DNA from: Gnetum montanum
Lineage: Eukaryota; Streptophyta; Gnetopsida; Gnetales; Gnetaceae
Assembly (NCBI GenBank): GCA_015680685.1
Contig: MNCI01009117.1
Location: 64,001 to 128,000 of the forward strand
Length of the DNA: 64,000 nucleotides
Direction of reading: 5' to 3'
Under the pieces are notes generated by a model. It was not told the DNA's origin, made no database searches, and worked only from the letters and a program-made list of their open reading frames with translations. The first letter of the stretch is position 1. Every line of letters starts with the position of its first letter. Positions 34,790-46,039 of the stretch are shown in pieces. The translations under genes were made by a program, and so were the position numbers.

Positions 34790-36000
34790 ACCAGAGATCC
34801 TTGGTGTAGTAATTCCTCAACTCACAAATCCCCAGGGCCTTTGCTAGAAAAAATGGAATTCAAGGTGCCCTGGCTGGTTTGGCAAATCAAACAAGAACTT
34901 ATAAAATGCAAAACATGGAAATGCAAAAAGATCCAAATAATGCACAAAAAATAAATTTATTTTGAACACAAAGCTCAAAACTTAAACTTGATTGTGAAAG
35001 AATAAAAAGTTAGAGAAATGTGTACAAATGGTGCTTACATGAGCAAAAAGGAGGTTCACTTATGAAAGAGTTCAAAGCTTGTTAAAGCTTATATGATCTA
35101 CTCCACGATCTAAGTGCTAAGCCACTCCTAATGCTATTAAACCTTCCTCAACTATTGCAACCTCAAATTTGCAAGTCAGATCACTACTAGGAGATGAAAA
35201 ATGTGGAAAATTTGGATGTCAAATTGCTCCACACTAGGGTTTGGGAATTCTAGAAGTGCAATGTTGATATGCAAAATCTACAAATCTTCATGTGGTTATG
35301 CTTCCACTATGGAGTCCAAGAGGATGCAAACATAGGAATTGGAAAAACTCTTGAATGCTTGAAAATGCCCCAAGTGTGGAATTAGTGCTTGGAAAATTTC
35401 TTGTATGCTCAATCAAAAAAATGAAACCTTGAGAAAATTCCTAAACCAAATTTGTTGAACCTTCTTGAAATCGTGAAACCTATAAATGATGTTTGAGGTT
35501 GGCTTTTATATGTTCTTTGGGTCATGAATGGGGCTGCAAAATGGCTATGATTTGGCTACAAATTGGCTGTAAATTGGCTACAAATTAATTGTCAAATTCA
35601 AGTGAGATGGGTGTGCAAATTTTGGGGATTACTATACATAGTAAGTGTTTTTCCCCATGGTCATTTCATTTACTATAAATAGTAAATAGGGCACACCTTC
35701 CATGCTAGAGATAAATCTTCCATGTTGAGCTCTCCACTATGCTTGCTAAAGTGGTTGGTCAATGTTGAAGTAAATGAAGTGATGAATTTTGGCTTTTGTA
35801 GCTTCCACACTAGGGGATGCAAATTTTCACACTAGGGGTGAAGACTCCACACTAGGGGAAACTTCCATGATGAGGGGGGAAGTTTTCTAGGCTATGCATG
35901 TGGTCTCCATGCTAAAGGGGGAAAGTTTCAAAACCCCCATCCTTCCATGCTAGGGGTAGGTGAGATTTACAACCCCCCCCCCCCCCCCCCCCCCTATATG
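34790..36000 (-). mobile_element. Probable 5' LTR of the Tat-like element
   Basis: 35075-35870 is homologous, in the same orientation, to 44640-45461 (shared GCTAAGCCACTCCTAATG, GGGGCTGCAAAATGGCTATG, TAGGGCACACCTTCCATGCTAG). On the minus strand a TATA-like ACATATAAAAGCC lies near 35500-35512, and the other copy has CACTATAAAATCC at the matching place. U3 would hold several CACACTAGGGG/CCATGCTAGGGG repeats (35800-35960). Borders are not certain. A weak primer-site candidate follows at about 34777-34793 (TGGTTTTCTCCAGTGAC on the minus strand). Confidence 0.5.
35973..35994. repeat. Poly-C tract (22 C)
   Basis: Uninterrupted C run (G run on the minus strand) at the U3 end of the LTR-like segment. 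A similar 20-C run lies at 60318-60337. Possible G-quadruplex or length-unstable tract. Confidence 0.95.
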
Positions 36001-36655
36001 TGCCTCGAGCATAGAAAAATTTATAACCCCCATAAAACCCATTAAATTACCTTTTTGGCATTCCAAAAGGCATTTTTGAATGCCACCCCCACCGGAAGGC
36101 CAAATATAAACACTAGGTGACTTTTTCCACTTGAGGAATGAGGCATTAACCACTTATGAAGCATTTTTTAGTTTAAAAAGTATAAAGTATGTGAAATTGC
36201 CAACTATGGGTTATAATCTTTACATTTACAATGAAATTTTGTCTCAAGTTTCGTGGGATGAAAGCTACATGATGAATATTGGCTATAACATTCAAATTTT
36301 TGTGGTGTTTCACCCATCCACTATTGGCTTATTAGGTGAGTATTCATAAAGCACATTAATTAGTTTTCCTATACACACAAATAAAAAAAATCTAAGAGAA
36401 AATAAGGTATTATAAATAATTATCCATTAATCTCAAAAATGAGTACAAAAATTTCTAAGTAAATACATCAACTTTATTAAATTCATAAATAAAAATACTA
36501 GGAAAATAAAGTTTTGACATTGCATGGGAAATTCTTCCCCCATGACTAATCCATGTTCATCACATAGTAGGCCTCTAAGTATTACATTGAGTATTTTGCA
36601 TGCTTAAAGGGAAAAGATATTCATTATGATACATCAAGTATTGCCCATTGAATGT
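36001..36655. other. AT-rich stretch, nothing recognised
   Basis: No motif, LTR or RNA gene seen. Open frames such as 36131-36349 show no family resemblance. Confidence 0.5.
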
Positions 36656-36659
36656 TCCA

Positions 36660-37430
36660 TCTAGCTCGCTTAAATGGAACATGCACACAGTGCTATAGGA
36701 CTAGGAAGGACCACAATGTATGTTCTTGTAATTTATTTTTCCAATCTCATATCGTCCATTGATTTTGAGGTGAAGATCTGGGAAGGCCAACCTTATATTG
36801 GTGGTGCTCAAACATGACCTTTTCATGATAATATGGAAGTTATCTTCCATCTTGTTTTCTAAGTTAATCACCAAGAAATCTATAGGATACAACTAACATA
36901 TAACAAATATCATCACATGACTTACCTATCTCATAGGATATGCACAGGATTGATTCACCAAATTTAGTCAAATGTTGGTACTCTTGAGAGGAGGAAGCTC
37001 CCAATTAAAGTACTACAATAATGATATGATATTACCCCTAGAACTAGAGTTACAAAGAGCTAGGAAATGATTCTTTTGCCGATTTGAATCTCCAAAATGG
37101 AACTACCAGAGTCTAAGTATTTTTTAGGCAAATATCCTTCTTTGATGACCTGTGTAGTCACCATAGACATAACGATGATGATAAAATCACCATTAAGTAT
37201 CATCTTATTACCTTTACTCAACATCATCATGAACCTTTTCCTTAATGTAGATATTGTACTTTGATTATGATTAGGGAATTTTACCGAAACCTCCTAAATG
37301 TTGATTTTCATCTTGCATGAATGATTATTCTCTCCACAAGATGAAGAGGATGATTTAGACCTAGGCCCATGGTTCTCACATTTATGCTTGCAATAGAATT
37401 TCCTATCGTGGGACCTCAAACTTCCCCCAT
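36660..37430 (-). pseudogene. Decayed gypsy gag-protease scrap
   Basis: Minus strand 36892-36701 reads YPIDFLVINLENKMEDNF, IIMKRSCLSTTNIRLAFPDL, HLKINGRYEIGK. The IDFLVI strand and the (decayed) I-L-G-R-P-F-L-S-T-T counterpart are typical of plant gypsy protease C-termini. Upstream (37420-37330) a Cys/Ser/His-rich segment RKFYCKHKCENHGPRSKSSS could be a zinc-knuckle relic. Too broken to assign to a lineage. Confidence 0.45.
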
Positions 37431-37746
37431 AATCAAATCTATAGGAGATTAAAAATATTACCTAGATACATACATGAAAGGAGGATTGGTAAAATAGGCA
37501 GTATTACATAATTTATCTTACCTTGGTTGTAGTTTACTAGGTATCCCACCTTGCATGAAACTAGGAAGTAGAAGCTACTACTATTACTAGGGAGCTTTCC
37601 TAGTATGACTACTTGAAGCAAGTAGGTACTATTGAGGTTTCATTAATGGAGGTTAATAAGCACTTACTTGCACATTATGAAAATAGGAGTTGGCATAAAG
37701 CACCATCTCAAGGATTTAGAGCTTGCCACTATTGGTACTAATGCAT
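37431..37746. other. Flank of the chromovirus
   Basis: AT-rich, no recognised coding. It ends with GCATGGG (37743-37749), which overlaps the LTR border and recurs at the other outer end of the element (44531-44537). Confidence 0.4.
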
Positions 37747-38790
37747 GGGCTAGAGCAAGTTCACTCAACAATTAAATCACCTTCACATACTAAATCCAAC
37801 TATTATGTAAAGACAAACCTTTATGCTAGAAAACATGAAAACTAGCTATCTTCAATTAAATTATTAGAAGATTACAACAGGTTCACACAACCCACAAACA
37901 TCCAAAGATCTATCACACTCAAATGATATTGTAGAGCATGAGGCTCTACAACCACACAATCGTTGTTCTCAATGTAATACACAACCAATAGAAATCTCTG
38001 CCACAACTCGAGACTAAGATCTCAACTCACAAGTAAGATACAAGAGAATAGAACACATAGATCAACACATCTTGGAGCTACAATCACCTACTACACTCTT
38101 CCAATGTGCACACCAGTTTCTCTTGCCTAGCTCTCATCTCTCAAGAGTGATTTCACTCACTCCTACTACATACGAGATCTATCCTTGCATACTAGCTCTC
38201 CTTCTCTCTCATGGATGAATGCATACATAATTATAGAGATCCAAAACCCTAGGAATCTTTCTATTTCCCTCCTTATATGTTTTCCACAAGGATCTAGAGT
38301 CATTTGGATGTTTTCCAATCGAAACACCACATTAGAGCTTTTTCCCTTGCTGACATAGATATCTCTGGTTTCATGTAGACATCTACTATGAAAGCCCTAC
38401 TTTCAATAGAGACATCTACTATTTTTGGTAGATGTCTACTCTAGTCTGGAGATGTCTACACTTCATGGGAGATGTCTTATGAAAGATTTCTATCTTTCTA
38501 AGGAGACATCTATCCTATAGGTGCCAAAAATAAAAATGATCATTTAGATGTCAAGAGCCTCCAAATGACTCCCAACAAGTTCCCAAAGATCCTAGAATCT
38601 CCTAAACTCATCAAAATGAACCAGAAACACCTCCAAACATGCCAAAACATCCATGAATCTTCATCATAAAAAATCAACCTACAAAGACACACAAAAATAG
38701 AACATACTCATCTAGGTCTTTTCCAAGCACAAAATCTACAAAAAAAACTTGTAGAACAAGCATAAGGAAATCAAAAGAGTCATTCCTACA
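37747..38790 (-). mobile_element. 3' LTR of minus-strand chromovirus
   Basis: Direct-repeat partner of 43506-44530: shared AAGTTCACTC, TATTATGTAAAGACAAA, GAGCATGAGGCTCTACAACC, TCATGGATGAATGCATACAT and AGCACAAAA(T/C)CTACAAA. On the minus strand it starts TGTAGGAATG at 38790, and just before it lies a polypurine tract. U3 (38350-38520) has six AGACATCTA/TAGATGTCT motifs. A TATA-like CTCTATAATTATG lies near 38230-38245. Outer border is at TGGGCTAGAG (37747) or just inside it. Confidence 0.85.
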
Positions 38791-38807
38791 CCAACTCTCC
38801 CACCCTT
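38791..38807 (-). other. Polypurine tract of the chromovirus
   Basis: On the minus strand AAGGGTGGGAGAGTTGG directly abuts the LTR start TGTAGGAATG. This is the expected plus-strand primer position. Confidence 0.8.
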
Positions 38808-38829
38808 CAAAAAGTGAACTCATGTGAAC

Positions 38830-38990
38830 AAGGGAGTAAGGGTAGCAGGGATCCCCATCTTAACAAATTTGGTCTCATGGATTCATACAGCATCATCAGT
38901 GGATTGATCCTCCCAACAGATCAAATATTCATACCTCTTGACTCTTCAAGTACTAGAATCTTCCCTCTGCTTGAGTACAATTACCTTCTT
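38830..38990 (-). pseudogene. pol: Chromodomain remnant at the end of integrase
   Basis: Minus strand reads VKRYEYLICWEDQSTDDAVW followed by IHETKFVKMG. The Y-x-Y-L-x-x-W and D-A-x-W-x-x-x-x-x-F pattern is that of a chromodomain core (Y-L-V-K-W ... A-T-W-V), the C-terminal module that defines chromoviruses and can direct integration to certain histone marks. An in-frame stop precedes it. Sits just upstream of the polypurine tract, as expected. Confidence 0.7.
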
Positions 38991-39009
38991 TTCCATTGAA
39001 GGCTTGGAC

Positions 39010-40200
39010 TAGTTAATAGCCCTCTTCAACTCATTGATGCTGCCTTATATGGTATCCTCATTGGATGGTCCATGATAGTGCATAAGATCTAAAACATTAA
39101 ACACAAAATACTTACCAACATCATTTGGTAAAACAATCTCAAAAGCATTATCATTAATCTTAGCCTTGATTTTGAAAGGCCTCATATTCTTAGCTTTCAA
39201 TTTGAAGAAGTTAACACCTCTCAATTACTTCTTCTTCTAGTGCACCCAAACCAAGTCACCAACAACAAAATTAGATTTTTTCTTGTCCTCATTCCTCTTG
39301 AGGACTCTCTCTTCAGCCTTCTTCTTAAGATTTCATTTTACTTATGCATGAAGATCCCTCATCTCTTGCAGAAAATTAGCACTAAGTTGTGCTTCATCAT
39401 CAAAGCTCTTCAAAGTGTCCACCATATTTGGAAAAAGCCCATAGTTCACCTCAAACGGGCTTTTGCTAATAGCAACGTGAAAAGCATTATTATATGAAAA
39501 TTCAGCATGACACAACAAGTTTTTCCACTTGTATGGTTGTCCATCACATAAACATCTTAATATATTTAGCAAGGATTTATTCACCACCTTCGTTTGGCCA
39601 TTAGATTATGGATGATATGCACTAGTGAAATTAACTTTGTTCCTAAAATGTTTCAAAGAAACCTCCAAAAATGAATTTTGAATGTGAAGTCTCTATCACT
39701 AACAATATTTGAAAGGAATACCATGCAACTTCACAACATGCTAGAAAAATAAATTTGTAACATGAGAGACATCACATACTTCTTGCATTGAATAAAATGT
39801 GTCATCTTGGAGAACCTATCCACAACAACAGAAATTACATCATTCCCACTCTTGGTCTTTGAAATGCCACTCCATTAACACACTTTTCCATGGACCTTTG
39901 GAAATTGGAAAAGGCATATAGTATCCATCCACACCTTTACCTCCTTTGAACCTTTGACATGTGAAGCACTCCTTCACAAATTTTAAAACTTCTATTTCCA
40001 TACCAAGCCAAAAATAGTTCCTACCCACAAGTTCCAATGTTTTATCCTTGCCTATATGACCTGCGATGTCATTACAATGCTTTTTAAACAAAATTTTTTT
40101 TCTAAAATCATAGTTAGAAACACATAACTTTCCTTTCTTAAATAACAATTCATCTTGAACATGATAGTCCCTCCATTGGTATATCCTATTCATCAACAGC
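39010..40200 (-). pseudogene. pol: Chromovirus integrase, decayed
   Basis: 40196-39840 holds the zinc-binding region (HCNDIAGHIGKDKTLELVGR and FVKECFTCQRFKGG: H..H and C..C visible). The catalytic core after SKGPWKSVLMEWHF is broken by stops and has lost clear D, D and E. 39640-39342 reads SAYHP then GQTKVVNKSLLNILRCLCDG and AEFSYNNAFHVAISKSPFEV NYG, the usual end of the core; the Glu of GQ(T)E is Lys here too. The C-terminal domain (VGDLVWVH near 39265) follows. Same frame as RT and RNase H for most of its length. Confidence 0.8.
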
Positions 40201-40299
40201 TCTTTGAAGCCTCTCTAAACCTATCCAAAATTAACATCATTTTTATACAAAGAAGCAAAATCGCCCATACCTTCCACATGAGGTATGCTGAAATTTACC

Positions 40300-41510
40300 A
40301 CATGCACCCTAGATAATGCATCAGCCACTACATTGGCTTTCCCACTTTTGTGCTTTATCACAAAATTGAACTCTTGTAACTATGCAACCCACTTCATGTG
40401 CTTTGCACTCAACTTATTTTGTGAGTTTAGAAATTAAAGTGCTTTCTGTTTCATCATCAAGATGAATTCCTTGGACAACAAGTAATGCCTCCAATGCTTG
40501 ATTGCTTGAACAATAGTGTAAAAATCCTTATCATATATGCTATATGTTTTCCTTGACTCATTCAACTTTTTGGAAAAGAAAGCAACAAGCCTAACTTTTT
40601 GTAAACTTTCCCCACCAATGGCAAGTCTACTTGCATTCACCTCCACCTACAAAAGCTTCTAAAAATCTAGAATTGCAAGCATCAGTTCACTATTAATCCT
40701 TGCTTTCAATAAGTCAAAGCTTTCTTGGGTTTCATTATCCCACCTAAATACTTTATTTTTCTTCAACAAAGAAAAAATAGACCACAAAATACCACTAAAA
40801 TGTTTTATGAACCATCTATAAAAACCTACTAAACCAAGGAATGATCTTACCTCCCCAACATTCTTAGGAGTTGGCTAATTCCTAATAGCCTTCACCTTGG
40901 CAGCTTTCATTCAAATCTAATTTTTAGAAACCACATGATCCAAATATGTGATTTCCCTCTTGAAGAAATCACTTTTCTTCACATTGATCACCAACTATGC
41001 CTCCTCCAACTTAAGGCACACCATCTTCAAGTGATCCAAGTGCTCTTACTCACTAGAGCTATACACCAAAATATCATCAAAAAAGATAATGAAACACTTA
41101 CCAATCAAGTACTTCAATACAACATGCATCAATCTCATGAATGTAGCAAGTGCATTTGTGAGCCAAAATGGCATCACCAATCACTCAAACAATCCATCCA
41201 ATGTTTTGAAAGCTATCTTCCACTCATTAACAGGCTTGATTCTGATTTGATAGTACCCACTCTTTAGATCAATTTTGCTAAAAATTTCAGCATTGGTAAG
41301 GACATCAAGGATATCATCCATCCTTGGAATAGAAAACCTATACCTCATTGTTATCCTATTCACTAGCCTAAAATCAATGCACATCCTCCATTCATCATTG
41401 TTTTTCTTTAACACTAGCACCATTGGAACTGTACAAGGTGAAATGGGTTCCCTCACAAAGCCATTTGCAAGTAACCCCTCTACTTACCTTTGCAATTCTC
41501 CCCTTTGATT
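40300..41510 (-). pseudogene. pol: Chromovirus reverse transcriptase and RNase H, decayed
   Basis: RT starts near 41480. 41456-41181 is open: PISPCTVPMVLVLKKNNDEW, RMCIDFRLVNRITMRYRFSI, PRMDDILDVL, KIDLKSGYYQIRI. The catalytic box reads [10 protein letters not shown] near 41080 (family F/YxDD). Then PTPKNVGEVRSFLGLVGFYR near 40860 and RNase H with AFFSKKLNESRKTYSIYDKD (40646-40434) and the KANVVADALSR end near 40310. Stops interrupt the frame in several places. Sequence style matches chromoviruses rather than the Tat/Athila pol elsewhere in the window. Confidence 0.85.
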
Positions 41511-41759
41511 TGGTGTCATCCAGTAAGCTCTCTTGTTTGGAATGGTAGCACTAGGAATACATTCCTCATCAATAGTAGTCCATCCAATTCCTCCTTGAAT
41601 ACCTTGGAAAATTTCTCCTTCAAGCCTAGTACACCTATAAGAAGTTCAACCTACACATCATCATGATTAATAGCAACTATTTTCATAACAACAAAACCAA
41701 AATTGGTTTCATCATATTCCTTAATATATTCACTCTCTCTTAGAAGGATTAAGGAAGCA

Positions 41760-42135
41760 TTAAGTGAGCTTTGCTACCTCACTTGTTCAGTTGTGATAGG
41801 AATCAAATCATGGATACCATCAGGTCTAACAACACTCCACACATTTCTTCCTTTATCAAATTGAGCACCATTGTCAAAATTCCAAGGTCTATCAAGAATT
41901 ACATTAGCACAATCTATTGGAAGCACATCACACCACATGACATCATGAAAACTTCCAATCTTAAATTTCCAAGTGAATTGGTCCCTCACATCTTGGGAAA
42001 AATATTTAAACAACCAATGCACCTTATATGGTCAAGGATGAAGGTTAGTTACCAGACCCAATCTAGCAACTGTCCTATAAGAAATAACATTTTCTTGGGC
42101 TCCCCCATCAATCAAAACATAAATTCATTCCCCAC
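41760..42135 (-). pseudogene. pro: Chromovirus protease, decayed
   Basis: Minus-strand LIDGGAQENVIS near 42125-42090 is an aspartic-protease active-site loop (D-G-G-A form). 42022-41774 contains VLPIDCANVILDRPW, the counterpart of the LPMD..LLGRPW segment typical of chromoviral proteases. One stop lies between the two parts, and a frame change relative to gag and RT is evident. Confidence 0.75.
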
Positions 42136-42239
42136 TAAGCAAACAACTAGTCCTAATCCAAAACCACGATTTCCTATTAGGATGATCTTCTCAATTGACA
42201 TTCTTCATGAATTCACAAGGATTTAATTTAGAAACATCA

Positions 42240-43443
42240 TTAATTTTTGGAGCTTTATGATTACCTATATGAAGAGCTTATCTTGATGTCTCCTCCACCT
42301 CCATGGTTTGCACATCTTTGTCCTTGGTTTTCTTGTGAAACGAACATTTCCATTGCTTATGTCCCCATTCTCCACACTTGAAGCACTAAATTTTTAATAA
42401 GATACTACCTTGACCCTTGCCTTCCTTGGTCCTTCTTGGTTTTTCCCTTCTCATCACCTCCTTCAATCTTCTTATCTTGGCTTCCCTCATTGTCTTTAGA
42501 TTTAGATTTGGATCCCATATCAAATCTAGATCCCTTCTCCTTTTCCTTAGAAGTTTGTTTACTGCTATTTCTAAATCCTCCTAATTTCTTCTCAATTTTG
42601 AGTGCCAAATCATAAGCCTCATCAAGGGTTTGTGGTTTATAAAAGGATAACTCTTGATAGTACATCATTTTAAGACCTCCTAAAAAGATTAAAGCTTATT
42701 CATATTCCTCCCAATTTGATGTAGAATTCTTTGACATCCTTGTTATCTTACCTTAGGAATTTCAACTTCATAATGGTTCCTTGTCTCTTACAAGACTATT
42801 AAAATTTCCTTTTCAACTTGTATATCATCAAATCCCAATCTTTGATAGGTCGACCATTTCATCTTTCATAACCCTTGGACTCCTTATCCCAGCAAGTAGA
42901 AGTTGTACCTTTTAATCTAGAATCAGCAATAGGTACCCTCAAGTTATTTGTTACCTCTTCCAACTTAAAATGCCTCTCAAGTGCCTTTACCCAACTTGTA
43001 AAATCATTGGTGCCATCTACACCATTGAAAGTCTTCAACTCTACGTATGCAATTCTTGAAGCATTTCTAAATGCTCTAGCAAGCCTTCCCTCATCTTTGT
43101 TGTCAAGCTTGATCAAAGAAGTGTTGAATGTCATCAAATCCCTTGGAGTTCCCATATGAGTAACAGGATTCCCTTCCATTAAAATCCTTAGCTGATGGTT
43201 TTCTACACTCCCATAGCTAGAATTTCCTTTCTCTTTATCTACTCCATCTCCTCCTAGCTATGAGACTTCTTCATCTAAATGTACATGCTCTTCACCTCTT
43301 CCTATCTAGATATGGCTAGGATCAGCCTCTTTGTCCACATTCACATTGATTTCATCTAATCTAGCAACCATCATCTAAAAGGTAGACTTCATGCTCTTCA
43401 TGTCCCTATTTAAAGCTTGCACCTGTTTCTTCTTGGGTGCCAT
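42240..43443 (-). pseudogene. gag: Chromovirus gag with zinc knuckle, decayed
   Basis: Likely start at 43443 (MAPKKKQVQALNRDMKSMKS), 44 bp downstream of the primer site. 43179-42859 is open and contains AYVELKTFNGVDGTNDFTSW, the gag-core opening. 42668-42405 reads SFYKPQTLDEAYDLALKIEK then a Lys/Ser/Gly-rich linker. A CCHC zinc knuckle CFKCGEWGHKQWKC lies at about 42390-42346. At least two frame changes and several stops. Confidence 0.8.
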
Positions 43444-43486
43444 CTAAAATTGACAAAATCTTCAACTAAAATCCAAGCAATAATAA

Positions 43487-43504
43487 AACTAATCTTTAAT
43501 ACCA
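43487..43504 (-). other. Chromovirus primer binding site (initiator tRNA-Met type)
   Basis: Minus strand TGGTATTAAAGATTAG begins one base after the LTR end (CTCTAGTATCA). It differs from the usual TGGTATCAGAGC start mainly by C-to-T and G-to-A changes. Confidence 0.65.
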
Positions 43505-43505
43505 A

Positions 43506-44530
43506 TGATACTAGAGTAAGTTCACTCCACAATTAAATTTTCTTTATGTACTGAATCCAAATATTATGTAAAGACAAAACTTTATGCTAGAAAACAAGAA
43601 AACTAGCTATCTTCAATTAATTTATTAGATGATTACAATAGGTTCACATAACCCACAAGCACCCAAAAACCTATTACACTTAAATGATTCTATGGAGCAT
43701 GAGGCTCTACAACCACACAATGGTTATTCTCAATGCAAGACACAACCAATATAAATCTCTCCCACAACCTAGGACTAAGATCTCAACTCACAAGTAAGAT
43801 ACAAGAAAATAGAATACATAGATCGATACACCACAAGCTAATCTTGGAGCTGTAATCTTACCCAATGTGCACACCCAGTCTCTCTTGCCTAGCTCTCAAC
43901 TCTCAAGAGTGTTTTTACTTACTCCTACTACATACAAGCTCTCTCCTTGCATACCAACTATCCTCCTCTCTCATGGATGAATGCATACATAATTATAAAG
44001 ATCCAAAACACTAGGAAGCTTTCTATCTACTTCCTTGGATGTTTCCCACAAGGATCTGGAGCCTTTCAAATGTTTCCCAATCAAAATGCCACATTAGATC
44101 TTTTTCCCTTGACAACATAAATGCCCCTGGTCTCATGTAGATGTCTACTATGAAAGCATTAGTTTTAAGAGAGAAATCTACTATTTCTAGTAGATGTCCA
44201 CTCTAGTCTAGAGATGTCTACACTTTAGGGGATACATCTCAGGAAATACATCTATCCTGTAGGTGCCAAAAATGAAAATGTTCATTTTGATATCAAGAGC
44301 CTCTAGATGCCTCCCAACAAGTTCCATAGATCCTAGAACTCCTAAACTCATCAAAATAAGTTAAAAACACCTCCAAACATGCCACAACATCCACAAATCT
44401 ACATCATAAAAAATCAACCCAAGAAGACACATAAAAATAGGACACACTTGTCTAGGTTTTCTCCAAGCACAAAACCTACAAAAACAACTTGTAGAACAAG
44501 CACAAGAAAATTGAAAGAGGTGTTCCTATA
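43506..44530 (-). mobile_element. 5' LTR of minus-strand chromovirus
   Basis: Pairs with 37747-38790 (lengths 1025 and 1044 bp). U3 at 44130-44260 again has the AGATGTCTAC/TAGATGTC repeats. The LTR start is decayed (TATAGGAAC instead of TGTAGGAAT). It is followed on the plus side by GCATGGG (44531-44537), also found at 37743-37749, consistent with a target-site duplication. Confidence 0.85.
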
Positions 44531-44639
44531 GCATGGGATATAGATATGCACCTCCAAGATAGTACAAATAGCTTAAGTATGGAATCATCCTTATTTGCCT
44601 CTTAAAAAATCTAGGATGTAAAGGCATCCTAGATCATCC

Positions 44640-45461
44640 CATGTCATCAATCATGTGAGCTCAGATGATCTACTCCAAAATCTAGATGCTAAGCCACTCT
44701 TGATGTTATCGAACCTTCCTTTGCTGCTGTAACCTTAGATATGCCAATTGGGTTGCTACTGGGGGTGATAAATTAGAAATATTTGGATGCTAAATTTCTC
44801 CTCACTAGGTTTGAATTCCTACAAGCATAGTATTAACACCAAAATCCACCAAATCTTAAGGGTGCAATGCTTCCATGCTGAGGCTCAAGAGACTACAAGT
44901 ATGAGAACTTGCAAGAGCTCTTAACTACCTAAAAATGCCCTAGGCATGGAGTTGTGTTTGTGCAAAATGCTACTAAAAATTTCTTGTTCAAAAAAACTTT
45001 TTGAAACCAATTGCTCTTCCTTTTGCTTAAAATTACTTAACCTTACCCAAAATTGTTGAACTTTGTCCAAAAATCTAGAACATGAGAAATCGTTTTTTGG
45101 AGCCTCTAAATGGTGTTGGAGTTTGGATTTTATAGTGCCTTTGGACCATGAATGGGGATGCAAATTGGCTATGATTGGGCTATAAAATGGCTGAAAATTT
45201 GATGTAATTTTGCTAAAAATTAACTACCAAATTCAAGTGAAATTGGCACCCAAATTTAAGGGGTTACTAAACATAGTAACTGCTTTCCCCCATGGCCATT
45301 CCATTTACTAAAAATAATAACTAGGGCACCCCTTCCATGCTAGATATGAATCCTCCACGTTGAGCTCTCCACCATGCTTATTGAAGTGGTTGGTTAACAT
45401 TGAAGTGCATAACTCGATGAATTTTTCTTCTTGTGGCTTCCATGCTGGGGGTTTGAATTTT
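44640..45461 (-). mobile_element. Probable 3' LTR of the second Tat-like copy, cut by a gap
   Basis: Homologous to 35075-35870 in the same orientation. It has a minus-strand TATA-like CACTATAAAATCC near 45128-45140 and CCATGCTAG/CCATGCTGGGG motifs near 45338 and 45440. Ends in the 131-N gap. The position fits the 3' LTR of the minus-strand Tat element whose integrase lies at 46.0-46.9 kb. Confidence 0.5.
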
Positions 45462-45592
45462 NNNNNNNNNNNNNNNNNNNNNNNNNNNNNNNNNNNNNNN
45501 NNNNNNNNNNNNNNNNNNNNNNNNNNNNNNNNNNNNNNNNNNNNNNNNNNNNNNNNNNNNNNNNNNNNNNNNNNNNNNNNNNNNNNNNNNNN
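45462..45592. other. Assembly gap (131 N)
   Basis: The base right after the gap is the first base of the 171-bp inverted duplication, which makes the join suspect. Confidence 0.95.
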
Positions 45593-45763
45593 TGACAACA
45601 TCATCATAACTTGACCATGCACAAGATCAAGAAGGGGAACCTCATCCTCAACGCCATCCATGAGTATGTGGACAAATTCTCAACCAACTGGAAAGGATCC
45701 TTCCTTGTCATCAGAGCCTGTGGAAATGGAGCATTCAGAATAGCCAACATGGATGGAAATGAT
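45593..45763 (+). repeat. Perfect 171-bp inverted repeat, arm 1
   Basis: Identical to the reverse complement of 46040-46210. Starts at the edge of the 131-N gap. Confidence 0.95.
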
Positions 45764-45811
45764 CTAGCCAATTTGGTTAATCATTCCTATTTGAAGCCAT
45801 ACTACATGTAG
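45593..45811 (+). pseudogene. pol: Integrase C-terminus of the Tat-like element, on the wrong strand
   Basis: Reads MTMHKIKKGNLILNAIHEYV, DKFSTNWKGSFLVIRACGNG, AFRIANMDGNDLANLVNHSY, LKPYYM and stop, the usual end of a Tat-lineage integrase (…G.YR…DG…N…LKPYY). The first 171 bp are identical, inverted, to 46040-46210, which belong to the minus-strand integrase. The last 16 codons are the natural continuation of that integrase. I read this as the true 3' end placed in the wrong orientation by the assembly. Confidence 0.7.
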
Positions 45812-46038
45812 TCAGTAGATCATCAACAAGCGAGCCTGCTTTCAATGGTCCACTCTGGTCTTAAACTAGTGACAAAACTTGCCAGGGCCTTAAATTGGTA
45901 TCATGACCCACCAAAATATTAAACTAGCAACATTGGTGACCTGGATACCCTAATTCTCATATGGCCTCTATGCATTATAACATTATAATGTGCAGTGATG
46001 TTTTGTATTCTTTGTCAGTGCCTCTTGGGTCAATCCTC
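45812..46038 (+). other. Post-integrase segment with inverted 29-bp minisatellite units
   Basis: Contains GGTCTTAAACTAGTG, GGGCCTTAAATTGGTA and ATTAAACTAGCAACA, which are reverse-complement units of the minisatellite at 23.3 and 30.1 kb, and a GCATTATAACATTATAATGTGC palindrome-like stretch near 45973. Ends at a single N (46039). The orientation of the minisatellite supports a flipped contig. Confidence 0.6.
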
Positions 46039-46039
46039 N

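Noticed and set aside
41771-42226. 151-codon plus-strand open frame
   Set aside because: Antisense shadow of the chromovirus protease.
45308-45661. Open frames crossing the 131-N gap
   Set aside because: Artificial continuity through N; flanks belong to an LTR-like segment and a misplaced integrase end.
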